Source: Spodoptera frugiperda
Lineage: Eukaryota > Arthropoda > Insecta > Lepidoptera > Noctuidae
Direction of reading: 5' to 3'
Assembly (NCBI RefSeq): GCF_023101765.2
Contig: NC_064223.1
Location: 7,068,001 to 7,132,000, forward strand
DNA: 64,000 nt
This document shows, piece by piece, positions 13,201 through 25,700 of the stretch. The position numbers and the translations under genes were made by a program. The stretch's first letter is position 1. Each line of letters opens with the position of its first letter. The notes beneath the pieces are model-generated. The model was not told the origin of the DNA, ran no database searches, and saw nothing but the letters and a program-made list of their open reading frames with translations.

Positions 13201-16065
13201 TTACGTCACCATCGGCGACTCGTAGAAGAACAAAAAGTACCGAGTAACTTGATGCCTAAACCTGCCGGAGATTCACGGTTAAGGTTTTTTGTTACGGACC
13301 ATCTAACGGGTTAATGAGTCTTTGGTCATTTAAGAAGATTTTAGAAAAAAATCGTACAAGAAAAGTCTAGCAAAGCATTAGATGAGCCGGTTCCTAAGCG
13401 ATTTTTTTTAGAAAAAATAACTCTACGTAGTAATTGAGCAATTATACCTAAAAGCACTTAACGCCAACATTAAAGTACGTTGTTATCTGACTGGATATTT
13501 AATATGAATTGTTAAATGTATTAGAAATTTGAAACCTCTTGTTTTTGAGATGATTATGTATTTTCTTATGTCAAGTGCCTTTTTTATTGCTTTACTAGAT
13601 ACAGGTAAAAAATCAACATTTTTAAAAAGATTTTTGTAATTCAACGCTAATAATATTTTACATCGATTCTTATTGGTTTTTTCTTATGACTGATACTAAG
13701 AATCGAATAAAATTGTAATATAAAACATAAACCTGCTATTTCCATATTAAGCTAAAGGATATGAAGCATCATCATCATTACGATCGAAATGAAATTTTAA
13801 TAAAAAGTGATTGATCGAAGTCTGAGTCTTATTCCTATTTCAATAAGATTTAAAATATTATGGTATGATTGCGAATTATAGCGAAAGCTGCTAGTACTAA
13901 TGAAAGCAAACGTGTTTTAGTCTTAGGTATGTAAAATTATTTGAGTGCTAGCTTTGGAAATTTTAGCCTAGTGCTGACGCCGCCGTGTTTGCGGAATTAC
14001 TTCCAGTTTGAACCTCAAACTAAGGCTATATGTACTTGACATCACTTGCGCGACTTGACTTTTGAAACTGCATTTTTAATACATTCATTGGAAATAATAA
14101 CTTGTTCCTAGCGTGTTAAGTATTGTAATAGCTAATCAATTAATTTATGCATACAACATATTTTTACATACATTCTATTTGAATTTAATATATATACTCG
14201 TTTAGAAATTACTATAAAGTTTAGTTTTAGCTGTATAAGTTCAAGGATGGGAGCTGAATCATCAATTTATTTTTTTCTAACGAATATGCATAATTATGGC
14301 ATCTATATGCACATATTGACGCAAACGTCACGTCGGTTTCACGCGAAAGGTTAACACAGGTTGTCAGTCTGCACACACGAGCACGAAGAGCTTTGCGATT
14401 TAGCGGACCACCCGGTGCCCTGCCCTTGACTCTTGCCCTACCATAACGGCATAAAATCATGGTCGAAACAGCGTCTTTAGCATCTTCGGACTCGTCTGCG
14501 GTTAATCGTAAAGTCGCAACCTTAATATTAACTAACATTACATTTGGGCAATGTCCAAACCACCATGATAATAATCACGTACAAGTAAACCCGAACAAAT
14601 AAAAGATAAATTTTTAAAAGTCCAATAATGCGGTTCGGAGATGAAGTGATGTGGAAATTAGTGGCCATAAATCGACCCAATTTATGTGATTTTTTGCTGT
14701 AATAAAATCCGCGAAGCCTTAATAAATCGAGCTCAAGCCATACTTGAACAAAAGCATTGTCAACCAAGTGGCTGGCCTGGTATACTTGTTGAAAGTATTA
14801 ACATATTATCGCGGAGGTATGAGGCCGCTCTCAGACATCAGGAACAACTCGTTGTAATATGTGTTTCAACAAAAAATAAAAGCGTTGAAGTGTTCATAAA
14901 TCATTTTTAAAGTCGCTGTGTGACTGACAATGTTTTCCATGTTGACAGCGGCTTCAGTACTCCTCGATATGTTATTGTTCATCACTTATTCGAGTCTATT
15001 CATTAATTCAGTTCGTTGCAGATTCAATGAGCAGCAGCAGCGGCGGAGGTGCATACAGACGAGATGACTTGCGATTGACTTTCACCTTCGTTGTAAAGTC
15101 ATGTAACATTCACGTCATTTCTCATTCCTGTTAGAACCTTGACAATACGACTCGTGTAAAATGTCACTTCGTCAAATCTAGTATAAATCTATAAAATTAT
15201 ATGATGCTCACCTCTTAGTTCGAGTTGACACCTGACGTTTTTATATCTGTAATAAAAATAAATCTATTGTTAATTTACATCGGGAAATGGTACCTGATAT
15301 ATTGATAAAAAAGTAATGATAAATTCTTCGCTAAAACTTTGTCGAAACCCGTTTTGTGTTGTGATATACTACTAAATGTTTTGTGTAATTGTAAAAAAAG
15401 ATATTAGTGGCTTTATAAAATTAATATGTTCGACGTTGCAAAAAGGATGTTCATAAATAATAACATTGGAATTGCTTAAGACTCGATATAAAATTGTTAA
15501 AATTGGTCTTAAATGAAGGCTCTGCGAAGGTTCTGCGGATTGTAAAGCGATGATTTGCTGTATTATTGAGAATAATTTGCTTTTTATTATAAAACACTTG
15601 GGCATTACGAGTTTCAAGGGAAGTTAACACCGCAGACTTTCTCGAAGATATTATTGGCCATAACTGTGGAATGTAATGCTTTGCTCCATATTTAAAGCAC
15701 AGTGGTGCTGGATTTTAAATACAGAACCTCGTATAAGTTCTTGAATGAACTTATTCCATAGATGATTTAGATCCGAAGTCTTAAGAAAATACTTTAACAG
15801 GCAAGACCCGTATCTATCGTATTCTAGGACCAATTTGTCAAATTCACTCGAATGAAAGTCATCACTTACAACAACATTATCATGTAAGATGAAGGAATTC
15901 ATCCACCAGAAAACTATATAAGTTTATATGCGAGCTTAATGCATACGTGCATAAACTGGTGCCTTAAACATTAAAAGGTTGTTTGTTTAGTTTGAAACTG
16001 GTGCAAAACAAAAGTGGTGCAAACCGCAGAACCAGTCCTGCGACAGGAAGCGGCCTCGGAGTGCG

Positions 16066-16096
16066 CCCCCCGCGCCCCCGCGCACCCCGCGCCCCC
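16066..16096 (-). other. G-quadruplex-type motif (four long G-runs, minus strand)
   Basis: On the plus strand there are C-runs of 6, 5, 4 and 5 within 31 nt (16066-71, 16075-79, 16085-88, 16092-96), so the minus strand has four G-runs separated by loops of 3-5 nt. This meets the standard G4 pattern and is exceptional in DNA this AT-rich. It lies directly after the donor of the minus-strand exon candidate at 16,101-16,168. Confidence 0.6.
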
Positions 16097-16100
16097 TCAC

Positions 16101-16168
16101 CTGCTGCGCGACCACCTGATCCAGACAAAGCGTGTCCTTCGCGTAGTGACGCATGCAAGTGCATTGCA
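16101..16168 (-). CDS. Candidate internal exon (B) of an unidentified minus-strand gene
   Basis: On the minus strand, 68 nt lie between acceptor 'ttggtattattag' and donor 'GTGAGG'. The open reading gives QCTCMRHYAKDTLCLDQVVA (then QQ), entered in phase 1 and left in phase 0. The incoming phase matches candidate exon A at 38,898, and the junction would form a GTG codon. GC-rich codon third positions contrast with the flanks. I do not recognise the family. The acceptor has a poor pyrimidine tract. It could be chance. Confidence 0.3.
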
Positions 16169-16232
16169 CTAATAATACCAAGTCCTTTCCATGTCCGGTA
16201 GGCAACAAGCTCGGAGCGCGACCAATAAGTGT

Positions 16233-16248
16233 CGTATCATATGATACG
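16233..16248. repeat. 16-bp perfect palindrome CGTATCATATGATACG
   Basis: Two 8-bp arms meet without a loop just upstream (in minus-strand sense) of candidate exon B. It could be a dimer binding site. It contains a CATATG E-box at its centre. Confidence 0.5.
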
Positions 16249-17660
16249 TGAGTCTTGCATAAACTCGTATCGATGCTTAACTCACTTGCATAATCGGCGC
16301 GTACAATCGCTTTACATGTTCTAATTTATATTTCAATATCTCTAACTCAGCTGTGCTGTGCATTTCCTTATTTTCTATCTCGATGAAAATGTTTCAATTA
16401 AAGGAGAGTTTGTAACGTTGCACAATAGTAAATAAATAAAATCATTCTCGAAATGTTATTCACAATCACACCTCATGCTAATTCAAAACCATAAAGTAGG
16501 TAGTTGAACATTTAACAAGTCTTGTTCTTTTGATCTGCAGTCGTAAATTATCACAAACGGTACAAATTGTAATGATGATTTAGCTAAGATGACAACACTA
16601 AAGGCCTGCGCGTGGGCACTACACTGCCTGCTTTATGTCCATAAAGCCATAATAACAAGGATGCTCCACTACGGCATAGAAACTACATCACGACGCCATT
16701 ACGTTGCGGAACTAACTCATGAATGGATAGAATACAGGATTCTACAACAAATTGACATTTTCTTAGCGAAGATAATCACAATAGTGGAGAAGTATAAATT
16801 TATTAGAAAACCCGGGTACTAAGCCCTCAGACACGTAGACTTGCAATTACTTTTCATTTTATAAAATCATTAACTTTGAACTTATTTACGTTTGTATGAA
16901 CGTGGCTAGTCTTAATGTTGTGAAGATCAGTGGTGTTGATACTAGGTTCTGTATTACTGTGGACACATACACACATAAATGCTGGCTTAACAAAAATGAA
17001 AGTGGTTTATGTGCATTTCAAACTAAGGTATTTATAAAAACGTATAAGCAGGTATAAATTATATTGAAACGTATAGGTACAGGTACACTAGCTAACACAT
17101 TACATCTACTTTGACTACCCACGTAGACTTAGAACGGCTGACATTTCCTGCAAAGAAATCTGGTACTATGTATAGAAATCGTGACTGAAATGTATTTTAT
17201 AAAATAATAGAAGTGTTATTGTGTAGGTAGTAAAAGAGCAATGTTGTGGATGCTCAAGCGACGCTCGGCGTTGCGGCGGCTCGCGGCCGGCACGAGCGCC
17301 GCAGCACAAAGCCGCGCTGCGTAACAGGCGAGTCTCATCGGACCGCCCAAAGAAACGATCTCATAGAAAGTAGAGCAACTCATTTATTTATTCAGTGCAG
17401 CGGCGGGTGCGAGCGAGAAGCCGCCGCGAAACTGGCTCATTAAAATAAAAATCCGATTTTTGAGTGCAACTTGCGCGAAGTAAAATAAAAGTTTCCGACG
17501 AATTTTGCTCGAGTTATTCCAAAAAAGGCGCGCGAAACGCCTCCGCGACGAGATCACAAGATACAAGTGCGAGGTGAAACCGACCGCGATAGCCTCCGAC
17601 ACACGCTCGCCGCGCAGCCTCACGCCTTTACTTTCATACGTTTGTGCATACTACGTACAA

Positions 17661-18104
17661 CTATTGTAATTCACTAATATGACTCCTATAGCCACATCGG
17701 AAGACTAAAAACACCCTTTTGTCGTGCAGTACTGTGAAATTCTTTTCCGCGTTAGTGTATGTGTTTTCTCTGTAAGAAGCGAGCCATTGTGTGAACATTA
17801 CGCAGGCCGGCGTTGCATTAAGCGCACGATATAATGCAGCTCTATAATCACAGTCACGAGTCACGTTATCTGCACCCGCATTCACTATGTAAATAACACC
17901 ATACACGACATTCCATTGCTCGACTAAATATAAATCGATTCTCATTTTCCATCTATCGGTGCGAACGAGTTCCCGCGGTTTAATTAACAAAAATACATGT
18001 TTGTCGATTGCAAAAACATTACGCAGGTTTGTGGACAAGTGCTCTCGATCTGCATTCCACGATGGAGCAGGCCCTGTCCGACCCAACACGCCGCGCACCG
18101 ACAT
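17661..18104 (-). CDS. 147-codon open reading frame of unknown status
   Basis: The minus-strand frame opens MSVRGVLGRTGPAPSWNADR and ends YRSHISELQ. Amino-acid use is balanced, without low-complexity runs, and codon use looks ordinary, unlike most chance frames nearby. However a frame of this length is expected about once or twice by chance in a window this size, no domain is recognised, and there is no evident promoter. It could be a real exon, a gene relic or chance. Confidence 0.2.
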   Translation of the reverse strand: MSVRGVLGRTGPAPSWNADREHLSTNLRNVFAIDKHVFLLIKPRELVRTDRWKMRIDLYLVEQWNVVYGVIYIVNAGADNVTRDCDYRAALYRALNATPACVMFTQWLASYRENTYTNAEKNFTVLHDKRVFLVFRCGYRSHISELQ

Positions 18105-19714
18105 GCTGTCATTATTTAATGTTATTTTCTCGAATGCTTTTCTTCATTAATGTTCGGCTATAATCTCACCGACTTGACTGATATTTTCAGAGCACTGCAT
18201 GTCAATCACACGCACGAATTTAACCACAATGGAAACACGACGACGGTTGTGAAAGCTACGCAGAATCCTTCTAGTTATTAACGTATTATCGATTTATATG
18301 TTTTATAGATATATGAAAATGTAAGTTATAACCATTTAATACCGGCCATAATGACCAATAAAAATGATTTCAGACTGTAATTTCATGAGACAATAAAAAA
18401 TTTAAAAATGTTCTGTGAACTGTAATAAAAGTAATTAAATACACGTATGGGAGAAATTCGCCGCTCTATAATATATATCAGGATACGTACATCATACGGT
18501 ACTTGCTATTTTATCCTATGCATGGGTATCTGATACGTGTAATTATAATAATGAATCGATCGAACGTCTCAATTGGTTCCGGAGCTAACTTGTAATTAAT
18601 GCAGAACTTTGAACTCTTCGTAGTTACATTTAACTTTCACAAACACATGTGTCTGCCAGGTAAAGGTATTTATCATGTAACTTATAATACTGTTTATATG
18701 ATAAAATACTCGGTGGTGAGTAATAAAATGTGCCAAACGTACATTTAATCGCCAATAATACCGGAGTTAGTCGCCCTGTACACCACGGATTTTAAATACG
18801 TCGTTTGCAGCACATGAAATACGTTATTTGCGGCAACATAATCAGTAGATACCTATTTTATTGTTATTACTTATACAAGTGACTATTTATGAACATAATA
18901 TAAAACTATGGCTATCGTAACTAATTGTGAAGAAAAGTAATTGACAAACATAGATAACTGGACATAACATACATATGTGTATTCCTGTATAGTGTTTATA
19001 AACTTCGATTACCAATACAGGACAAATTAATAGTACATACTTCGTATGTAAAAGTTTAAAGAGAATGTTTCATATTATATTTTCGTACAAAATATAATTT
19101 GGATCATAGTCCGACCTCCCAGCTTTATCTGCGTGAGATAAAGCTTTTGTTTCATTGGCGCATGATGCGAGCGTGCGCAAGCGCCGACCGAGCTGCCAGA
19201 TCAAGTTGTCACGTCAATCATGAGGAGAAACGGACCTGCACTCGACTTACTTTTTAATTTACTTACTCACTTTTTACTTTGGTACATATCTGTCTTCTGT
19301 ACTTACATTTTATGTGTCCATCTATAAGTACTTAACTTACTTCTCTTATGTCTTCGTGATAAAATATCGATATTTCGCTTGTTATAGGCCATTTTCGATT
19401 ATAAATCTCGATTTTCATATCAACTGTTGAAATTTTAATCGCTTGAAAATGTAATAGATCTTGATTAGGTATTTAATTCTCAAAAGCGTGAATTCAGATA
19501 TAAATGTAAAATATGTAGTAATAGTAGGTTTTATATTATTCTTAACATGCTTTATCTAGCACTGTAATCTATAATAATCAAAGCAACTAGATTCGTAAAG
19601 ATAAATATTCAGTTTTGTCGAACAGTGGCTGAGCAAATATTTGTCGCCAGCTGATGGCGTGACGCGTGAGGTCGTACTGTGAAGTGGCTCGAGTCTGCGT
19701 CTGAGTGAGCAATC

Positions 19715-19750
19715 ATGGGCAAATGTTTACAAAAGCTGCTACTGTGCGGC
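19715..19750 (+). CDS. Candidate short first coding exon (MGKC start)
   Basis: After a moderately GC-rich leader, an ATG in context 'caatcATGG' opens MGKCLQKLLLCG and reaches a GTATGC donor at 19,751. An MGxC start would suit N-myristoylation with palmitoylation. Read through, the frame stays open for 72 codons with a hydrophobic start. No partner exon can be identified, so this is weak. Confidence 0.12.
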
Positions 19751-22700
19751 GTATGCGCATACTTACACCTGTTAAATGCACAATTTCATACGTATTTAAA
19801 CTTTTTAGAAAGTGCATGCAATAATAAAGTTAGTTGCTTGTGGAAATATTACCATCTAAGTATCTATCTATCTACTTTTATATATCATATTTTATGGATT
19901 TTGATATCTATGTCATATTTATCGCACTTATAATCTTAAAATTAAGTTTGCAAAGCACTCTGTGGCCCTTAACCTCAGCGTCGGATTAAGTAACAAATGT
20001 AACGTAATATGAGTAGTGCGTCAAGATTTCTAAATACGTTTCATCGACAAAGTTGCGTACTTTAATAAGTATAATGAAAAGTAATGACTAATCAAATGAT
20101 ACTTTATAATTGTTCATTGGATATTGCTAATCAAAACTGGAAAATAACTTACACTAATCCTAGTTCCTAGTAAAATTATTTTTAATATGCAAATAGGGTA
20201 CCTAACCTTTTATAATAATAATGTTCGCTTTTATAATTTTGATTCTTTATTAGTATTTTAACAGTAGTTAAAACATCCGGGGTTTGTTAATCCGTCCTCC
20301 GTAGTCAACCTACTGCACTACATCGTTGTTGAATTTCAATATTTGCCCTATCACGAGTCACGAGCTTTTCACACACAAAAAACAACTGCATCTAACATCC
20401 GCATTATATTATTTTAACTGAATGACCTATATGTGTGAGTCAATACAATAATAAGTATTGTTTAAACAATGCGCTGCGGTGGTGCTAATGTGTCTCTGTT
20501 ACATTTTGCACGTAGGCAGGCAGACGAGCGACTAGACACCAGACCAGCCTTGCCGGCACTTCTCAATATTCACAAGCCGCGGAACAATTGTTCCGCTAAT
20601 GAATCACACTCTGAACTATGTAGTTTCTTTCAAAATAAAAGAAATGTGTGTCGGAAAGCGAAGCGACCGCCGATCATACGTTGGAAAGAGAAACGCTCCG
20701 CATGTTAATATTGTAGATAATATGTTTGTGTGTTATGTTGCACACGTTGCGTAACAAGGCCGTCTGCAACAATGTGTAGAAATTTATAATAGTTAATTAA
20801 GTTTGGAATACATTAGCATCTTATCGTTGGCTAATAATCATCTAATTATATTATTGACCACATGGGTTAAGGCTTTTTGGTCGTATTATCAAATATTCAT
20901 TGTTTCCCTTTGTTAATTACATTTTACTCAAAAGTAGTGCATGGTTCTAGTAGCCGCAACAATGAACCTTTATTGGTTATATTCTGAATAAACGGGTGCT
21001 TTCTACTTTTAAATTAATTAACAATGTAGAGCTATTGTTCATTAATCATATTTTGATTACTATCGAAGTAAATGTTACCTTTCAAAGCGAATTGAAAATT
21101 GAACTAATAGTGCGGTACTATGCTATTTATATATACTTGTAGTAAGTTTGTTCAAATTAATTAATAAGACGCCTACTTTTATAATTGCTTATTCATAAGA
21201 AAATACACTTTTTTATCTTTTTGGGATCGACGCTATTGGTTGTGTCTTTTGATTTACATCATGCATGCATGTATGCATATTACAAATACCATTTATGTCA
21301 AAAAGAACGGTAATATTTTATACACAGGTTGTACCCTAACTGGCAGTACTTTATTGTGTTCAATAAAATGACTGATATATTCCGTGACTATTTTAAACTC
21401 GTTTACCGGAAAGATTAATACGCAAAAATAAAAAATAATGTTCTGGTGCAATAAAATGAATAAACTTCCTGATCGATTGTATCAATTCCTTAAATGTAGA
21501 ATATAATAACCATTTTATTGCTTTTACGTGTAACTTTAACCTCGTCGCAATGTTAGTTACACGGTATGGCAGCACACACGAGCCGGCTGTGATGACCACT
21601 CACATTACCAACAACTCTAGCCTGCACTGATGTCTTCCTAGAACTCTCCACTTTATTATTGTCGAAGCTATCAAGACAGCTTCCAAGGCAGACTAATATC
21701 TGCAATGTGTGTGTTTACTGCGAACGCTGTGTAAATACTTGCTACGAATACTATATTTTTATATGCCGTGATATATCATGACATTGCGGACACATCCGCC
21801 ATCGGCCGCGATCAGGATCGGGCGAGTCACGAAGCGCGCGCCACCACATAGATACAATGCACTTAACATTGTGTTGCGTCCGGCTCGTTGCATAATATCT
21901 ACCGGTAGCTAGGTACTACCTGTCACAGTGCGGGAGTTACGTCGGCTACCTACTGCCGTAATATTAAACAATAATTACTCTAGCTAAAAGGTCGAGACCG
22001 CAAGCAGAGCGCTCACTCTATTATGGACGTAATAACAGCCGCGGGCATAAAGTTTAGGGCTCTATTAACCACCGCGCACCGGCTCAAACACAACATTCAT
22101 TTAATTAGTTTATATCAAACTGAGACTACCTCAACGTGTTGGACTATTAACACGAATACGCTCGGAAATACCTTATTGGTCTTGATGCAATAAACATTAT
22201 ATTTATGTGAACCAACCTACTTCGAGAGTAAGTAATTTCTAAAGATCCATAACGCAAATAAGACATTTTTCTAAGCAGTATTATGAAGATACCAATTAAT
22301 GTCCATACAATAAAGTTTAACATTAATTTTATTTTGAAATAATTAAATTTTTCCCAAACACTTTTTAAGTTACCTGCCTCTTCAGTAATAGTAATTGATA
22401 AAAATAAAACGATATCTTCGAGTTCGAGTAATATCTGGCCGTAGACCTATAGAATCCGGCAACGTAACGGTACAAGAGCGAGTCACTCCTTGTATTTTTA
22501 TTCTACACTTGTAAAAGTTTTTATATTACGGATCACGAGTTCACGATCGTGTATACATACAAGGTACCTAGGTACCGCCGTGGGCGGCTAATCGGTGCCC
22601 CGCTTCTGCATAATATCTAGGTGGATCGTAATGGCAAATTCCAGCATAAGTGAGAGTGCTTGGTATCAGATTGGTTTACCGACTTCAAATGATGAATTTA

Positions 22701-25700
22701 CGATGCATACTATTCAATATGGACACACTACATATTGGAATTCAAACAAAAAAGAAACAAGAAGTTGATTATGATTACCAAACCACTTTTTTGCGAAATG
22801 TTTAAAGAAACAATCGTGGCTTGTCTTATATTTCATCGTAACAGTAACCAGACTGTTGTAGATGTATAACGAGAATACCAGTTTATAGGAAAAATCCATT
22901 TATCAAGCATTCAATCTGAACAAAGATTTATTGGCAACTATCAAGATTGCAATAAAACAAATATCAGAGGCTTTACAAAGTAACGCTAGCAATTTTTAAA
23001 GCACGTTCGTTTCCATTTCGAAATAGTTTTTATTATTTATTTTTTGGGTGCCGCGAGTTAGGCTGCATAGACAAAAAATAACACCAATTTAGTTCTAATT
23101 GAATAAAACAGATTTTTAAATAAAAAGATATCTAAAAACCACTAAACATAGAAGAAATTTTATACAACTGCATTGCTTATACATAAAATTATGCATGTTA
23201 AAAATCATTATTATTGAATTATGATAAATAGAAATATAAAACAAGTTCTGTCACCGTTCATTGGAAATCAATAACCTCTATTGTCCTCAACACTGGCAAG
23301 TCTTTGACCTCCGACACGAAGAGCTGTTAAGTCTGTAAAGTCAAGTAAAGTTTCACTTTCGGTGATGACAAGACGAGTTTATGTGTGCCGTAATTAACGA
23401 TATTCAGATTAATCGATTGCAAAATTATAACACGACCATTAACAAGAATATGAATATTGATTGGTAATTAACCAATTAATAAAGATATCATCACAAATGT
23501 ACATTTGCATAAGAAAGTTCAATACAGGAGTTGTGATTCATGTTGCACGCGTCCAAATGTCAACGTCATCGTTGCAGCTGCATAATGCGCTGTTACTATG
23601 CATAACGTCGCCAATACACACCGGACATTATCATTTAAATCGTGGTATCGTGCGCTACTCCTGAACATTCTGATAACATCTCATCTGCTGCTTTTCGTTG
23701 CTATCTTGGTACTTTAAAGTGAAAAGTTTATGGCAAGTTCAGTAGGTACGTTTTCCTTTCCTGTGAAAGGTATGAAACTTAACAGGAACAAATGAAAAAA
23801 ATTACCCACGTAGTTGAATGTATCGACATTTAATTACATACTGAAATATATTTTATTCAATAGTTGACGTTTTATTTGGACGTATGTGATCGATCCAAAT
23901 ATGAGACTTCTTGGAGGGTCGTCTCTAATTGCACTTGCATCTTGATCGGTTCAATATATTCGCAAATGGTGAATCGTTCTCAATTAAGTGCGCATCTCCT
24001 TGTACGAAGTACGTAACATCGTTCGTGGGCCGCTGAGGCTTGTTCAAGCCCTTAATAGGTAACAGTAACACCGTTTTTGGAATTTTTGTTGGTCTGCTCG
24101 TAAACTTATGGGGTTTCAATTAGAATATGGATCATGACACACTCGTACTGTGAGTACCCTTGCAGATGATGCGACGATGTTAATCAATTCAGTTCTAGTT
24201 TGATCTCGAAAAACCTAGACTTTAATTAGTCAATTGATTTAAAACTTTTGCAATTAAGAACTTTTAAGGACTTTTATTTCAGTACTAAACCATCATCATC
24301 AAGTCAAAGCTTGCTTTACCTCCACAGGCCGCAGCGCGCTTGTGCCACGCGCCACAACCGGATGTTCTTCACCAAATGCACAATCACACTAACACAAACT
24401 CTCACGAATTTTTCTCCCAACGCTTTCACGTCTTCCACTAATTATTATCCACTTTATCGGGCATCTTCAATTTGATTTACGTCTAGCTCTTACACAGCTC
24501 AATTGGTACACTTTTTCTTTTCGACGAGATAATTTAAGTCTACATTTGTTGCGAGCGGAGTCGATACCGGCGCGGCCCCTTCCGCCCGCGAAATGTGAGC
24601 CGCGACCGCCCGTTAATTACGTACCTACCTGTATGTACTACAAGGCTGGCATTAAGACTATATTGCATCCATCACAGGATGATTACTCTAAGCTTAACTG
24701 CATTTGTTCACACAACCGAACTTAATTATTACATCAATGCTTTACTACTTAGAAAGTTTATGAGATTAATTAATCGATTTCCGTACATTTATTGTACCAA
24801 AAGTTTAAACAGTTACTTAAATTAAAGTTTCTTGGAAACTTCGTCACACGCATTAATGTTTATGTGAACGTTAATGTTTATTGGTATAGGATCACGTTTC
24901 CATTTTAATAGTATTTTACAGGAATACACAACGACACCTAATAAAGTTAGTTCTCATCAATAACCATAATAGTAGTTACTATTACAGATTTAAACTTAGA
25001 TATACAATCATTGCATTGTTAACGGCATTAGACGTACTAGTGTTGCATAATTGTCATCTTTGCACAAAGTGGACACTTGTACAAACTAGTAATACTCATT
25101 AATAAAATTAAGAACTTTTAAAGAAAGTGGCACTTTTTGCTTGTTAAATATGAAGAATGCTTATAACGAACGTCTTTCAAGCCTGACCGTAATGACGGCT
25201 ACCTTATAATGCGCTGTTTACAATCAATGGAGCTAATTAAAATATCAATGGCGTTTGAGATCCATAGAAAAGCTCGTATGCGCACTATTATGTGTTAAGA
25301 GTCTTACATTCAGTTAAAAATTGAATTAATTACATTACATCTAAGCGTGGCTATTTATTTAAATTATCAATTTTTAAGGTATTATGTGTTTAAAAATATG
25401 TCAAGCAGTTTTATGATAACTAAGTACCTACTATGTGCATGTTTATTAATTAATTATGCCATCTCGATTTTACAGAACTAACTTTTAGATTAAAATAAAA
25501 ATGGTTTCATGGTTAAAATAATAAAAAACTACTTATGTTTTACGTGTAGTAATGCAATATTAATTTATCACTTTACCTATTTGTGTAATGCTAAAGTTGT
25601 TTAAGATTAACCTCTCCGAAACATAAATTCCATTGTTAAATTTACAATAAAACACCATTTTGGCAACATGTCTAGCAATTATCTCTGTCACAACACGAAT

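Larger units (their letters stand above)
8605..16100. other. Non-coding tract
   Basis: Mostly AT-rich. It contains a GC-rich block at about 9,690-10,140 with a TATA-like element (listed separately), a short array of 'cggagaca' units at 12,520-12,547, and a C-rich run just before 16,100. The reading frames at 10,484-10,799, 14,227-14,910 and 15,372-15,902 have no splice or family support and read differently on each strand, so I do not call them genes. Confidence 0.55.

Noticed and set aside
14227..14910. Adjacent frames of 74-103 codons on both strands
   Set aside because: Open frames overlap on opposite strands, lack usable splice sites with matching phase and resemble no family. Treated as chance or, at most, relic sequence.
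15372..15902. Two successive minus-strand frames (81 and 83 codons)
   Set aside because: Residue makeup is typical of AT-rich chance translation (Ile, Leu, Phe, Ser rich), and no domain, promoter or splice logic connects them.
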